64,000 bases of DNA from Pterobdella sp. o SKG-2022 (taxonomy: Eukaryota > Annelida > Clitellata > Hirudinida > Piscicolidae), in contig OZ038320.1 in NCBI GenBank assembly GCA_964035795.1, forward strand, positions 30,380,875-30,444,874, written 5' to 3'. Both the position numbers and the translations under genes were made by a program. Every line of letters begins with the position of its first letter. Position 1 is the stretch's first letter. This document shows positions 1-12,185 of the stretch, in pieces. Below the pieces are notes generated by a model. That model made no database searches. It was given only the letters and a program-made list of their open reading frames with translations, and was not told the DNA's origin.

Positions 1-215
1 TAATTTTAAGTGAATAGAACATTAATTGTAACACAATTATAGAAGCGTGAGCCTTTTGTGTTTATGAATTTCATTTTAATAGGGATTATTTTGTCTGCTA
101 GCATGTCATCATTAATTTTCGTTCGCGCAGCTGCCTCGACAACTTAAACATGCAATAACTGTTGATTCATTAAAATTAACTTTTTCTCCATGAATTTTAA
201 ATATTCCCAACGCAC

Positions 216-1533
216 CGTTTCGATAGAAAGCCAGTACTCTGCGAAACATATCGGGATCTCTGTCGAAGAAGTACTCCCCTGCAAGAATAAAAGTTGCAGG
301 GTTTGAAATGAAACTTCATGTCATGTACGACAGGCAATTTTATGAAACTTTAATGGCCGCAAAAACTGCTTACTTGTGTAATTGAAGTTCGAACAAAAAG
401 TTAATGACAGTTATTTATTTGAAAATTGAAAACGATCCTTTGACATGTCTTCAAATTGATTACAAACGCATCTTACCCGCTTCATCGTCGAAAAAAAATT
501 CCTTCTCATCACTACCCAACAATGTATCTGGGTACCTTTGGAATTTAATGGGTTTATAATGATTAATTACATTCGACAAAAAGACCCTAACAAAGCTTTT
601 AGAAGACGCTGTGAAATGCATTTTTCAAGTTTTATTTTAGGTTAATTATTTATTTCAATGAAAAATTTTCAAAGTGTTTAGAAACGAAATTTGAAGCATA
701 AAGCGTACAATGGAGTGTACAGTCCTCGTTTCATCACACGCATAAACACCACAAACAATAACAAAACCCCTATGTCCACAAACAGTTATCAATATGCTTT
801 ATTGAAATGACCAAAAAGCCTACAAATAATGCCCTTTTATTCACAAAAAGATATGAATGAATATGGAAACAGTATTTTTATAATTAAAACACTTTCTAGA
901 AATATATGTATACGTCTTTAATAATGAATGTGGATAATTATAACCTATCAAGAGTATGTTTCCATGTTTCAAACACTTGTCCACTGACGTTAATTCGCAG
1001 TCTCTGGTCACTCCCGACTTGCTGCTAAGAGATGAAATCCCAAAAATATCCTCCAATAATTTTTGAAATATAAAAAATAATTGTCGAAACAGCGTCAAAA
1101 TATAAAAATACGCAAAACAAAAACGAAACAAACAAATCATATGATTAATTAACTGAAGACCACTTGAGAAAACCGCCTATTAACCAAATCCACAGGCCCG
1201 TCCATCAATCTCTTGCGAAAATTAAAAATAATTGAAACTTCAAAAGTTTTCAACAACTTACAAAAAGTCGTTTAAAAAATCTTCCATCTTCGAAATAACT
1301 TCGAATGCATTTCAAAAAAAAGGGTGAACAGCAAAAATATTGCATGTAGATATTTTCCAAAAAAAGCCTAATGGGAAATTCGATAAGGTTAATTACATAA
1401 GCGATAAGTCATATACTTGGTCATCTTTCTGCCTTAGAGGCTGGGGAAGAGGTGGCACAGGTTGTCGAGATAGGGGCACCCAGCCGATAGCAGCAGCTCT
1501 GACGAAGGGAAGCCATGCCGCCACAGACACCAT
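216..1533 (-). CDS. KCND: Kv4/Shal-type voltage-gated potassium channel, N-terminal exons (partial)
   Basis: Four coding exons read on the minus strand: 1533-1417, 1003-945, 535-477 and 278-216. Phases match at every junction (0, 2, 1, then 1 at the left end). Exon 1 starts with ATG at 1533 and encodes VAAWLPFVRAAAIGWVP, the Kv4 N-terminal segment that binds KChIP subunits. Exon 2 gives RLRINVSGQVFETW, exon 3 RYPDTLLGSDEKEFFFDDEA and exon 4 EYFFDRDPDMFRRVLAFYRN: the first half of the T1 tetramerisation domain. The rest of T1, the six membrane segments and the pore lie beyond the left edge. Known family role: A-type, fast-inactivating K+ current at the plasma membrane of excitable cells. Odd point: T1 is split into several very short exons. 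Family call is strong; the exact donor of exon 4 (GT at 215-214) is inferred. Confidence 0.88.
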
Positions 1534-4500
1534 AGTGATGCTTCAAGTTTTTCGATGTAATTTTTTGCAACGATTTTATGCTTTGAAGTTTATGTTGAGA
1601 GGCTTCTGTTTATATTGTTGACATTTGAATGATTCTTATTTTCAATGAAATATTTCGACGAAAAATCATTACTAGAATGGTTTATTTTTCAAGATTTTGT
1701 AAAACATCAGTCAAAAATGTCACATTTCTTTCAAGAAAAACTCAGTTATGAGTAAACAATATGATTGTAAAGCAAAATTTTATCTATGGCAATCATCAAT
1801 TTCTTGGAGTAATGCTGTTTAAAAGAAAATAGAGATGTGCCCGTTTAGGGAGAGAGATAAACGTATATGCATGTATGGGTGGTGCTCATTATAAAAATTT
1901 TAACATTTTAAATGACGTATAAATTAAAATTAATTTTTTTCATTTTTGATTAATTGAGAGAAGACGTGAACAAAGATTAAAACATTGTTTGATAATATTT
2001 CATTTTATCTAATTATGAAAGCTTTCGGATCATTTCAAAATTAATTTTTAAATCTATGAAAAATTTTTTTTCCCAAATCATGAAAGCTTCTTCAAAGTCT
2101 CTCAACGGTAAAAACCTTTTCTTCTATTATAAAGATAATGCTTTTTTGAGATAATGCTACCCAAGTATTTTTTATTCAGTTTTTTATGTTGTTTTCTTGA
2201 ACTACTAACTTACAATTTCAATTTTTCGAATTTAATTTTTTCTATTAATTCATCAATTTTAAGCATAAATTCAATCTTGTCTTTTTTGTACCCTTTTATA
2301 TTGTGCTCATAAATTTTCCAAGCTTCATTTTCTTTGTTACTCTATATAAATTCAGATTTAAAAAATTTTTGACAACATTTTTTCGTCGTATTTATGATTA
2401 AAACCGAAAAATAAGAATATAATGATCAAAATTCTTATTAATATTCCTCGCAGCAATTTAATAAATATAATTTCACTGTTTAAACTGTTTATAAAAAATT
2501 AAGTTGAACGTTTCTTTTTGAATCAATTTCATCTCTCAATTGTAATCTACACACTCCTTAAGTTGCATATAATTTTTACAAATGATTTCATCGCATTTTT
2601 GAAAATTTTTTCAAAAAAATACTATTGAGTTTTTTCATTAAAAGCAGGCAAAACTTTCTTTTTTTATACTAAATAATTTTTCCAATGAGAATTTATAGAA
2701 TTAAAATTCTAAAATTTCATTCAGTTAGACGACAGGGAAACTGAAAAATCCAGTTTAGTATGAAGACTTTAATCGCAGTTAATTAGCGTGTGGGACTCAA
2801 ATTAATACCTTTTAATGAATTGAAAAAAAGCGTTGAAACTCTCTCATCACTTTTCAGAGACGACGTATGTTCTTTTTTATATAATTTTTTAACAAATTAC
2901 AGCATGTAAATGATGAAATAAAAATTAAACAATAATAAGCAATGAGCTGAAGATGTAAGAGAAAAAAATAAATGTATTAAAAATTTCTTACATTCGATTT
3001 TTTATCACAAGCAGAAGTAATTTTTAACAATACACAGCCACAAAAAACATGAAGACAGTTAGACAAAAACAAAAAACTAGAAGAACTTGTAAAATCAACA
3101 GATAAGAATACACAAACATTTTGACCTTTGACTAAAGATCAGACAGAAATAGGAACGCATTTTGACGGGTGATTAGTTTCAAAGAACTTTTTAGAACATT
3201 TCTTATATTCCATCAATGAACCTCACTCATTAAAATCTAAATGCATTTAACTTTTAAACATTATATTTATTCATAACTAAGACCTCAACATCGAGTATTG
3301 TAGTTATATTCGTAAACAACGGGTTGATAACGCTTTCATTCTCTGTTTTTTATGATATTTGAAAACAATATCTATTCAGAAAAAGTTTCAATTTTTGGTT
3401 AGTTATTTATTGAGACCAGTAGTGGCTTGGCACAGATGGAAGAATTTTTTTCATTTGCTTGGAAGCATTATTTTTCTTGACACTTATTCAAGAACTTTTT
3501 TGGGTATAAAAAACGAATTAACTGAAAACTGGGTTTTTATTAAAACTTTATAAGATCTTCAAACGGCAAACTTCAAGCATTTTTAATTTTAATTTAATCT
3601 CAAATAAGTTACACGCTAGTGTCAAGTTTAATGAATAGCCTGGTTGCTGCGTGAAATATTACAAGCTTTATTCAAAAGTAGGAAAAATTTTTTAGCAGAA
3701 GTTACACCATTAAGAGATTTAATACAGATGTTGATGGCGCTGTTTTAACGGTGTGAGAAGAAAATGGTTTGAGCACCATGTGTTTGAAGAAATAAACTTG
3801 TAGTACAAAATCATGGATAAAAAAATTACCTCACCAAAAATGCAAGAAAAAATTATACTTTTATAAAATAAAAAAAATCATCAATTAGGATAAAAACCTT
3901 TGGAGTGAGAGGCAAACACTCAAAAAACTATAAAAAATTAAGCTCTATATAAATGAATATGTCATTTATAGAAAAACATGTTTTTGTGAGCATACTAATG
4001 GGACACTAAAATGCAGAAATAATTATGAATATCAAAGTAAAATTAATTAATACGAGGGAAATAATGGTACAACTAAGTGTAATTCGTGTAACAAAGACAT
4101 TTAAAAACCAAAAAAAAAACAAAATTTTTCGTGTTTTCAGTTTTGCTCATTTATTATATTCAATAAGTCTGCATCGTTGATATTATACCCACAGTACATA
4201 AATGCAACAAGAATCTATGCATATTATTTTTTGTATACCTACTATGTATTTTACGTGTATGATAGATACTATATATATCATATGTATTATTTAAATTATA
4301 AATTTTATGTCTTTAAGCTACAAATAATCTTATTACTCGAAATCCGGGACACCAAAGGCTTTAAATCACATGCTTGAGGTTGGCCAAGTGTTTACATTAT
4401 TAAGCTCTGCAAAGGTTCTTTATATCTTTATTATATTATCATCACATGGCAGGTGAAAATGGGTACGATATATTTGTATTAACAATCGAATTATACTTTT

Positions 4501-5526
4501 CGTATAATTAATATCAAACATTTCAATCAGGAATTTTTATAACACGAAACACTACTTTTTGGAAAAATTGAAACTTTATCTCAAATTGATAAAATCTTTT
4601 GAAGCTTTAAAAAAGTGTTTCAAAACCACTTGGATGAAATTTCGTTTGAGTATTTATGTTTGGCTCGAAGAATTAAAAATGTCGTTTTCATGAAGTATTC
4701 AAAAATCCGGAGCATATTGGTTCAGAATTTTTGATTGTTTACCCATATAAGAAATAAAAAAAAATATTAATTATAAGTTTAATTAGAAAAACAGCGTAAA
4801 ATATTGAGGCTTAAAAGTTTGAAAACCAGTTTATGTAGACACAATCACTTTACGCTTACTATAGAAAGCATAATGTTTTTTGCACTGACCAATAGGATTG
4901 CAGCCAATAAAAGAATTTGTAATAAAAACTAGACTAAAATTTATTAAATACTATAACACATTACAACACAATAACACATAACAACACAATAATACTTGAT
5001 AACCCCATAAAACATAATAATATTTTAACACATAACAACACAATAACACTTAACAACCCCATAACACATAACAACATAATAAAACACTGTAAATAATTCA
5101 TTTTTTTTGACAAACCCTATGATTGGACTATAGTAAACGGGAACTTCCGCTATGTTGAGTTCTTCAAAAGATCCCTTGAAATATTTAAAAACTTTGACTC
5201 GGTACACACTAAATTTTTGAAAATAAAAATTATTTCCAGTTTTCAATGTACTTGCTAATGCGAAATTTTCTTTCATGACCTTATTGTTTCTAAAATCATT
5301 ATTTTTCCGATATTTAACTTTTGAGAAATATTTTTTAATTTAAAACTTTGAACTGTTTAAAATTTAAAAATTTTAGTTTATTTGTGAAATAAACTTTGTA
5401 TTTTTTGAACATAATTTACAAACTTTAATTTTTGATAACCTAAGTTTACTTTCCACTTTAGCTGACAACTGATAAGTTGTGAAAGACTTATTTCTTGTAC
5501 TTAAGGACATTTTATATAGTTTCAAT
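1534..5526. other. AT-rich spacer between divergent Kv4-like and AUH genes
   Basis: About 4 kb separating the minus-strand channel gene from the plus-strand hydratase gene. It must hold the promoters of both, but I could not pick out a convincing core promoter. The only structured element seen is the AC-rich minisatellite near 4952-5088. Short open frames here are AT-rich, lack family similarity and look like chance. Confidence 0.5.
4952..5088. repeat. AC-rich minisatellite
   Basis: Imperfect tandem copies built from ATAACACATAACAACACA-like units, with two interruptions containing AACCCCATAA. About 135 bases. No coding potential is claimed. Confidence 0.7.
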
Positions 5527-8287
5527 ATGCATTTTGTTAAAACCATTTTGAATAGATCTTCGAAGTTGTTTTTATTCAAAGTCAGTCAAAACCACGCTAG
5601 CCGACGTTTTAAAAGTGTCTTCGAAAAAAATGATTTTGCCATAGAATATCTCGAAAATGACCATAAAGGTTTTAAAATACAATTATGAGTAATATTTTTT
5701 TATAAAAAATTTTTTTTATTCAAATACCTTTAAATTATATAACTTGTTTTAACTTCAAACTTCACTTTCTAGGAATAGTGGTAGCTACCATGAAGAGACT
5801 CAGAGAAAAAAACGCTCTCGGCAAAAGTTTTGTTCAACAAGTAATTATTTATGTACATTTTGTTTTAAATTATCAGGGAGTTTTAAAAATTATCATTCTC
5901 ATCATCCCAATTAGATTATAGTGCCATATTTCCCAGTAACTATGTTTTCCATTATGAAAATTCATTATTCCATTAAGCTTAAACTTACACACTAGCTGTA
6001 ACTTCTATCTCCAATATCTTTATATCAAAGTTAATACCACCTGATCACTGGTTATCATACAAAGTTGATACCTCTATATAGAATATTCAATATATTATAA
6101 TAACATCAAACATTATTGTCAGTTTGAGGAAGGTCTGAATCAAATCAAGAACGATCCTCAGATCAATGTGATGATTCTCAGGAGTGCTGTGCCTGGAGTG
6201 TTTTGTGCAGGTTTGACATGTGTTTGTGTTTTTAAGAACAAGTATCATGGTTCATGTTTTATTTATTATGTTTAAATTATAAAAAAGTTTATTTATGTTT
6301 AAAGCTTTTTTATTTACTCTGAAAATTGAAAAGTTTTGTGCTTCAATATATTTTTAAATCATTTTTTTTAAATTTAAAAAAAAAAAATTTTTAATTTTAA
6401 AAGAAGTATGGAGAGAGCATTATATGCACCTTCTCAATGTTCAGTTTTCATAGAATCCAGGTGGTTTGTTCGAAGTCTATCCTGTGGAAGGTCCCAGCGA
6501 ACCTATCATTACAGCAATAATTAGAAGGGCCATTAAAAGATGAGCCTTGGGAAAGCGGCGGGTCCTTCAGGTATTGTTACTGAGACGCTCAAAGCCGCAG
6601 GTTCAAGTGGTGCTAGTATGATTCGAGATCTCATTGAAGACATCATCTTTGAGAACCGTATACCGTCTGAGTGGCAGAAAAGTCACATAGTGTATATAGG
6701 GGTAAAGGTGATGCTTTAAACAAGTCTAACTAAAGGGGTTTGAAGTTAATTGATCACGTTATGAAGGTTTTGGAGCGCGTAGTAGAAGGTTTTATCAGAC
6801 AGAGAGTGGTGATTAATGATATGCAATGTGGTTTTATGCAAGGTCGGGGTACAACTGATGCCATATTTATCCTCCGTCAGTTGCAGAAAAAGCATCTGGT
6901 TGCTGATAAGCCCCTCTACTTAGCATTCATTGATCTGGAGAAAGTCTTTGACAAAGTGCCACGAAAAGTAGTTTGGTGGAGTATGCGTAAATTGAAAATT
7001 GATGAATGGCTTGTGAGAATTGTACAATCCATGTACAAGGAAGTGAGAAGTAGGGTGAGAGTTGGTGATGAGTATAGCAACTCGTTTGATGTTCGGGTAG
7101 GTGTCCATCAAGGTTCTGTTCTTAGTCCATTACTTTTTGTTATTGTGCTGCAAGCTTTATCTATGAAGTGACATACAGGTTGCCCTTGGGAGATCTTGTA
7201 TGCTGACGACTTAATGGTAAGTGCTCAGTCCATGGATGAACTAAAAGTGAAGTTGAGAACATGGAGATCGGAGATGGAGAAAAAGGGGTTGAGGGTGAAT
7301 ATGGGTAAGACAAAGATAATGGTTTTTGGTTCAAATCTTGATGTGTTGAGAAAATCTGGAAAGTATCCTTGTGGTGTATGCCAAGCAGGTGTGGGTAGAA
7401 ATGCTATTCAGTGTGGAGGCTGCAGGCAATGGGTACACAAGAAATGCAGCGGCATAAAAGGGTCTCTAACTTTGGATCTTAACTTCCGATGTGCTTGTTG
7501 CCTTGGTACAGCACGGCCTGTTGATGGAAGATTAGTGAAGGAAGTGATGATTGGTGAGGAAAAACTGGAAGTTGTCTCAGAGTTCTGCTATCTTGGAGAT
7601 ATGTTATCTGCAGGTGGTGGATGTGAGCTTACTTCAATAACACGTTGTAAGTGTTCCTGGGCTAAATTTCGCCAACTTCTTCCACTCCTTGCTAATCGTC
7701 ATTTATCATTATTGACCAGAGGCTGTGTCTATTCAACCTGTGTCAAAAGAGCTATGTTACATGCTGCTGAAACATTCCCCGTAACAGTTTCCACATTGAA
7801 CCGCCTTAGACGAAATGACCTTGCCATGATTCGCTGGATGTGCAACATAAAAACGAATGATAACGTTTGCTCTTACTCACTCTTTTCAAAACTTGGCATT
7901 CGGGATCTTGAGGTAGTTCTTCGTACAAGCAGGATGGGGTGGTTCGGACATGTAGAGCGTAGCGTGGATTGAATTTTTCAGGTGCGAAAGTTGGATTTAG
8001 ATACTTGCAAGAAGCCTGGCAGGCCCAAAAAGACTTGAAATGAGCTCATATTGAATGATAAAAGAAAGCTAGACATGGTTTGTGCGGATCCACTCGATCA
8101 CTCTAAAGGGAAAGGCCGACTTCGAGGTAGAACTTTCAAAAAGCCCAACCCTTGGTAAAGGAAAACGGGCTATAAAAAGTATTTGATTGATTGATTTTAA
8201 TTTCAGGTATTAGTTTAATAAATAAATGTAGATTATCTTTCTAGTTTTTAAATATATGTGTATATATAAACACAAAACCACACACAC

Positions 8288-8353
<66 letters not shown>

Positions 8354-10296
8354 AGCCGACCTTAAAGAACGCTTAGAGATGCCTGAGAAAGACGTGGAAC
8401 CAACAGTGATGACTTTAAGGAAGGTCTCAGTCGACATCAGCTCTTTACCTTTTCCCACCATTGCTGCCCTCGATGGACTTGCTGTGGGAGGCGGCTTTGA
8501 GTTTGCTCTCAGCTGTGACCTTAGAATAGCAGGTTTTATCATTGATGTTGTTATTGTTATGATTTTTGTTCATGTTATTCTCTTTATTTCTTAGACTTTT
8601 TTTTATTTTTCTTGTTGTTTTTATTAATAAAAGTATTCTTTAAAATTATTCTCATAAAAATATATCTCCATCATAATGTACAGTTGTTAAGCTCTTTCTA
8701 TATTTTCGATTATATTTATATGAATATAACGATTTTTAAAATTTTTTATACAGCTCAAAACGCCAAAATGGGACTGGTAGAAACGAAACTGGCCATAATA
8801 CCGGGGGCAGGTTCAACATTCTAATAATATTAATAGTAACAATAATTTTATTAAAACAAAATACTAATACTAAAACAATACTAACAAGTATAAGTACTTT
8901 AAAAAATGCTAGATACAATTGTAAACAAAAAAATAAGCTTCATATATTCAAATTGAAATTTTTGACAGTTTTTTTTGCGTTTATATGGTTAAAATTTTTA
9001 AAATTCAAAAAAAAAATGTGACAAAAGAATAGTAACATCGATAAATATAATAGCAATTTATTATGATATTGTTAAGGAGGCACCCAAAGACTGCCCAGGT
9101 TGGTGGGGCATTCCATAGCTAAAGACCTCATTCTCACTGCAAGGTGATGACGTGTTATAATCGTGATGTCACTGTTGGGGCATTATTTTCTTCATAACTT
9201 TTAATTTGTTTATTCCAAACATGGTGTGATAGTGTATTATAGTTAATTCATCAGCCAATAATAATGGCTTTCATAAGATAATGATACCAACAGCCAATCA
9301 TAAGATAATAACACAGACAACATCATAACATCGGCAACCATCAAACACCAATCAGGATAGTAAACGCAGATGAAGCCTTACACATAGGTCTGGTGAACAG
9401 ACTGGTGGAGCAGGAGGCAAGCAAGGAGGCCGCATACAAGGCATCCCTCATCATTGCTGAGCAGATGAATGCCAATGTTGGCTGTTCGATGTATTTTATT
9501 TGTTATACTTTGTATTGTATGTTTCTTTCTTTTTTTATATATTCAATTGAAAACACTTTTGGAAGTTTATTTTATTCCACTATGTTTCATTTTTTTGTTG
9601 TCAACCCTACGACTTTTTGTATGTATGTTAACCATCATTCGTTATAAATAGCGCAATATATATAAGTTTTAAGATTTATTTTTCTTGATTTTATTCATAT
9701 TATTATTTCCATTATTATTCCCTACCCCAGGGGCCATTGGCTCTAAGGTTGGCGAAGCAAGCTGTAGATAAAGGAATTGAGGTTATATCGATTATAAATT
9801 TAATTCTTATATAATGATAGCTTTGTATTAAATAATATTAATTTATTACTTATTAATCATTTATTATTTTTTGTTGTTATTTTTGTCATGAATTACATTT
9901 GACAGACAACATTGAACGAGGGGCTATTTTTTGAGAAGGCATTCTATGCAAAGGTATTAAAAATAGTAATATTGTAAATATTAATAATACTAACAATAAC
10001 AATGACTCGGGTCAAAAATGAGATGTTATTTTGGTCATTACAATCTGATTAACTTAATTGCTACGAAGTTTTTCATAAGCTCAGTCGACATGAGAGTTTA
10101 CTTACATAATTCAACTGTGATGTCGAATTTTATTTTAGTGAATTTTAACCCAGGGAGTTACAACATCATTGTTTATATGGCCCAAGTAGCTTTGCTGTTA
10201 TTATTATTACCACTTAAGGTGATACCGAGCAAAGACCGCATTGAAGGCCTAAAGTCGTTTGTTGAGAAGAGATCTCCTAAATATAAAGGAGAATAA
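5527..10296 (+). CDS. AUH: AUH-type methylglutaconyl-CoA / enoyl-CoA hydratase, mitochondrial
   Basis: Ten exons: 5527-5668, 5773-5840, 6123-6210, 8353-8532, 8754-8810, 9077-9143, 9356-9476, 9731-9781, 9906-9953, 10219-10296. All phases agree and the sum is 900 bases (299 residues plus stop). Residues 1-30 are basic and free of acidic residues ([20 protein letters not shown]), a likely mitochondrial presequence. The crotonase core follows: [23 protein letters not shown] and [20 protein letters not shown]. The two family catalytic glutamates fall near residues 149 and 169. The protein ends [20 protein letters not shown] as in AUH. Known role: hydration of 3-methylglutaconyl-CoA in leucine breakdown; vertebrate AUH also binds AU-rich RNA. 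ECHDC2 is the alternative, but [14 protein letters not shown] favours AUH. Intron 3 holds a LINE; the exon 4 acceptor follows a CA repeat. Exon 7 donor (AAT|GTTGGC) was chosen for phase and alignment. Confidence 0.93.
6455..8195 (+). mobile_element. 5'-truncated non-LTR retrotransposon (RT with PHD finger), in AUH intron 3
   Basis: A LINE fragment in the same orientation as the host gene. It opens inside the reverse transcriptase ([14 protein letters not shown] near 6560), so the endonuclease is missing, and it ends in a TTGATTGATTGATTTT-type tail near 8190. The 3' region contains GCCCAACCCTTGG, seen again at 10634. The left boundary is approximate. No target-site duplication was recognised. 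Confidence 0.85.
6500..7972 (+). pseudogene. Reverse transcriptase with embedded PHD-type zinc finger, broken
   Basis: Frames joined by eye. RT blocks: [45 protein letters not shown], then the catalytic box YADDLMV at 7199. A change of frame between about 7150 and 7196 and stops at 6530 and near 6733 break the gene. After the palm (about 7360-7500) lies a Cys4-His-Cys3 finger: [20 protein letters not shown] and RCACC, the PHD/RING-like pattern. Then come [16 protein letters not shown] and [10 protein letters not shown], the usual C-terminal blocks of this LINE group. Such RT-PHD proteins are known from many invertebrate LINEs; whether the finger reads histone tails is not known to me. The copy cannot be active. 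Confidence 0.85.
8288..8350. repeat. (AC)n microsatellite abutting a splice acceptor
   Basis: About 31 uninterrupted AC units, preceded by a shorter broken stretch, running straight into the AG at 8351-8352 that opens AUH exon 4. On the pre-mRNA this is a CA repeat, the known binding sequence of hnRNP L. Confidence 0.9.
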
Positions 10297-10633
10297 GATG
10301 GGGAGGCTATGTTAAGGGGAATAGGAGGAGGATGCTATGCCCTAAAGAGGGAATGGTATAATGGGTTTAAAGTGAAGTGGTATTGAATTATTATTATAGG
10401 GATCTCTAGCCCGGTGAGTTTCAAAATCACTAATCTATTTTGGTTATGATTATGAATGCGTATAAAGACTGATAACTAATTATGGTTAAGCCTGTTTTCT
10501 TAGAACTGAATGATAGAAAAGATTGGTTCATGTTATTTTAATTTTAAATTTACTTATTCAGTAATGCTATTTTTAACCCCAATGGTTTCAATATTTATGT
10601 ATCATCATGTTTAAAATTTTATTCTTGATTTTG

Positions 10634-10676
10634 CCCAACCCTTGGTAAAAGAAAACGAGCTATTGATTGATGGTTT
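10634..10676 (+). mobile_element. LINE 3' tail fragment
   Basis: GCCCAACCCTTGGTAAAAGA followed by ...GAGCTATTGATTGATGG matches the 3' end of the LINE at 8145-8190 almost base for base. It is therefore either a very short 5'-truncated insertion or the tail of a SINE that borrows this LINE's 3' end. Confidence 0.7.
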
Positions 10677-10879
10677 TAATAATCAAAATCAAACTATGAA
10701 ATTGTAATTATATATTCCATCTGTGATCATCTTAACCATTATAATTCATCATGTCCCAGAAGAGTATTATCATTTTATCAGAATGCTAAATAAGGGTTTT
10801 AATGATCTAATATTTTTTATAATAAATTTTTTCCATTCAATATTTGTCCTTGCATTAGAAACTCTACTATATCATCATT

Positions 10880-10915
10880 AGTCTAAGGCTCACCGACTGA
10901 GCTTTACGGGTCGAC
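10880..10915 (-). other. tRNA-like A-box segment (possible SINE head)
   Basis: Minus-strand AAGCTCAGTCGGTGAGC resembles the A-box/D-arm of tRNA-Lys, with TTAGAC following as in the start of an anticodon stem. No B-box follows at the right distance, so it is not a working tRNA gene; a truncated tRNA-derived SINE is the likeliest source. Confidence 0.35.
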
Positions 10916-12053
10916 AGACTAAAAGACCAAACGCTTAAAATCACTTGGATTGATTTACTAGTTGTTTCATAGTTTCATCGTGAAAAATGGGAGTTTTAGA
11001 AGTGCCTAATTCATAAAATTGTTAATCCAATTGCATTAGCTGAAGACCTAAAAGCCAGTCAGTATTGAGTTTAAGTCATGAATATTTTTAAAAGTTGAAT
11101 TAATATTAAAACAGAAAAATTGTTAAAGTGGTGTTCAACTCAGAGATTTCATGCTACAATATAAGTGTTCAACCTTATTGGATATTCTATTGCAAACCCA
11201 AATGTTTTAAAATAGAAGTACTATTCTTTTATTATAGAAATCCGATTTGTATCAAACCCGCTGTTAAAAGCAAACGGATATAAAATCTTACGAAAAGCGC
11301 TATAAATTAAAATTATCATATATGCAACAAAAGCTTCTGTGCCGGTTGATCTACCTTTCTACAAAATCAATTACAAGCATCAAAAATAAAATCAATATGA
11401 AACGATAACAGATTTTTTTATCCGTTGTATTAAAGCGTTCAAAAATATATTAAATCAATATACATAGAACCAATAGTCAAGCATTGATTAAGTTCTTAAG
11501 GTTAACATTATAGATAATTTTATTAATTAATTAGTAAGAAATGGCACTTGCCAAGGTTAATTCAAGACATCTATATAATAAAATTAACAACATAGACTAA
11601 ATATTAATAGACAATATAGAGTAATAATGAAGGTTAATTAGCAATGGAAAATATGAAATTAATCTAGTTTACTACTACGATACAAAGAACATTTAATTGA
11701 TTGAATCATAATATTGAAATATAAATTGTGAATAAAATAAATAGTAAAATATGTAGAAGTGTTAAATGTATACTACATACCAATATTATCATTAAATATT
11801 AAAAAATATATAAATAATCTTATTCTATTTTTCACAAAAAATTGATCTACTTCAGTTATTTAGAACTAATTATTAATATAAATTAATAAATATTGCTCAG
11901 TTTTTTATGACCCCAAAAAAAAACAAAAAATCAAGGAAATAATGAAAGAAGCAACGATGGCACTAACACCCACATGTTGAAACCATATAACATTATACCA
12001 CAGAAACACAATGCAAAACACACTATTATGAAAACGTTACTATAATGTTAACG

Positions 12054-12185
12054 TATATTTAGGAACACAAAAATAAATTCTTTTCAGATACAAAGCTTTT
12101 CGTTAACTAAGTAACATTTTCAAGTATATATTAGTTAACGAAAAGCTTTGTATCTCAATAAAATTTATTTGTTTTCCTAAATATA
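12054..12185. mobile_element. Hairpin (MITE-like) element, family A
   Basis: Inverted repeat: TATTTAGGAAcAC...GATACAAAGCTTTTCGTTAAC on the left is mirrored by GTTAACGAAAAGCTTTGTATC...TTTTCCTAAATATA on the right, with a short loop. It is followed by TTTGATTGTGGCTAGTG. Related copies lie at 15085-15230 and, reversed, at 35493-35603. No coding capacity. Confidence 0.7.

Noticed and set aside
1340..1621. 93-codon plus-strand frame
   Set aside because: It is the antisense of Kv4 exon 1 (1533-1417 minus), which has clear family similarity.
8210..8594. Frames with His-Thr and Cys-Val repeats
   Set aside because: They come from the (AC)n microsatellite; only the AUH exon from 8353 within the plus-strand frame is real.
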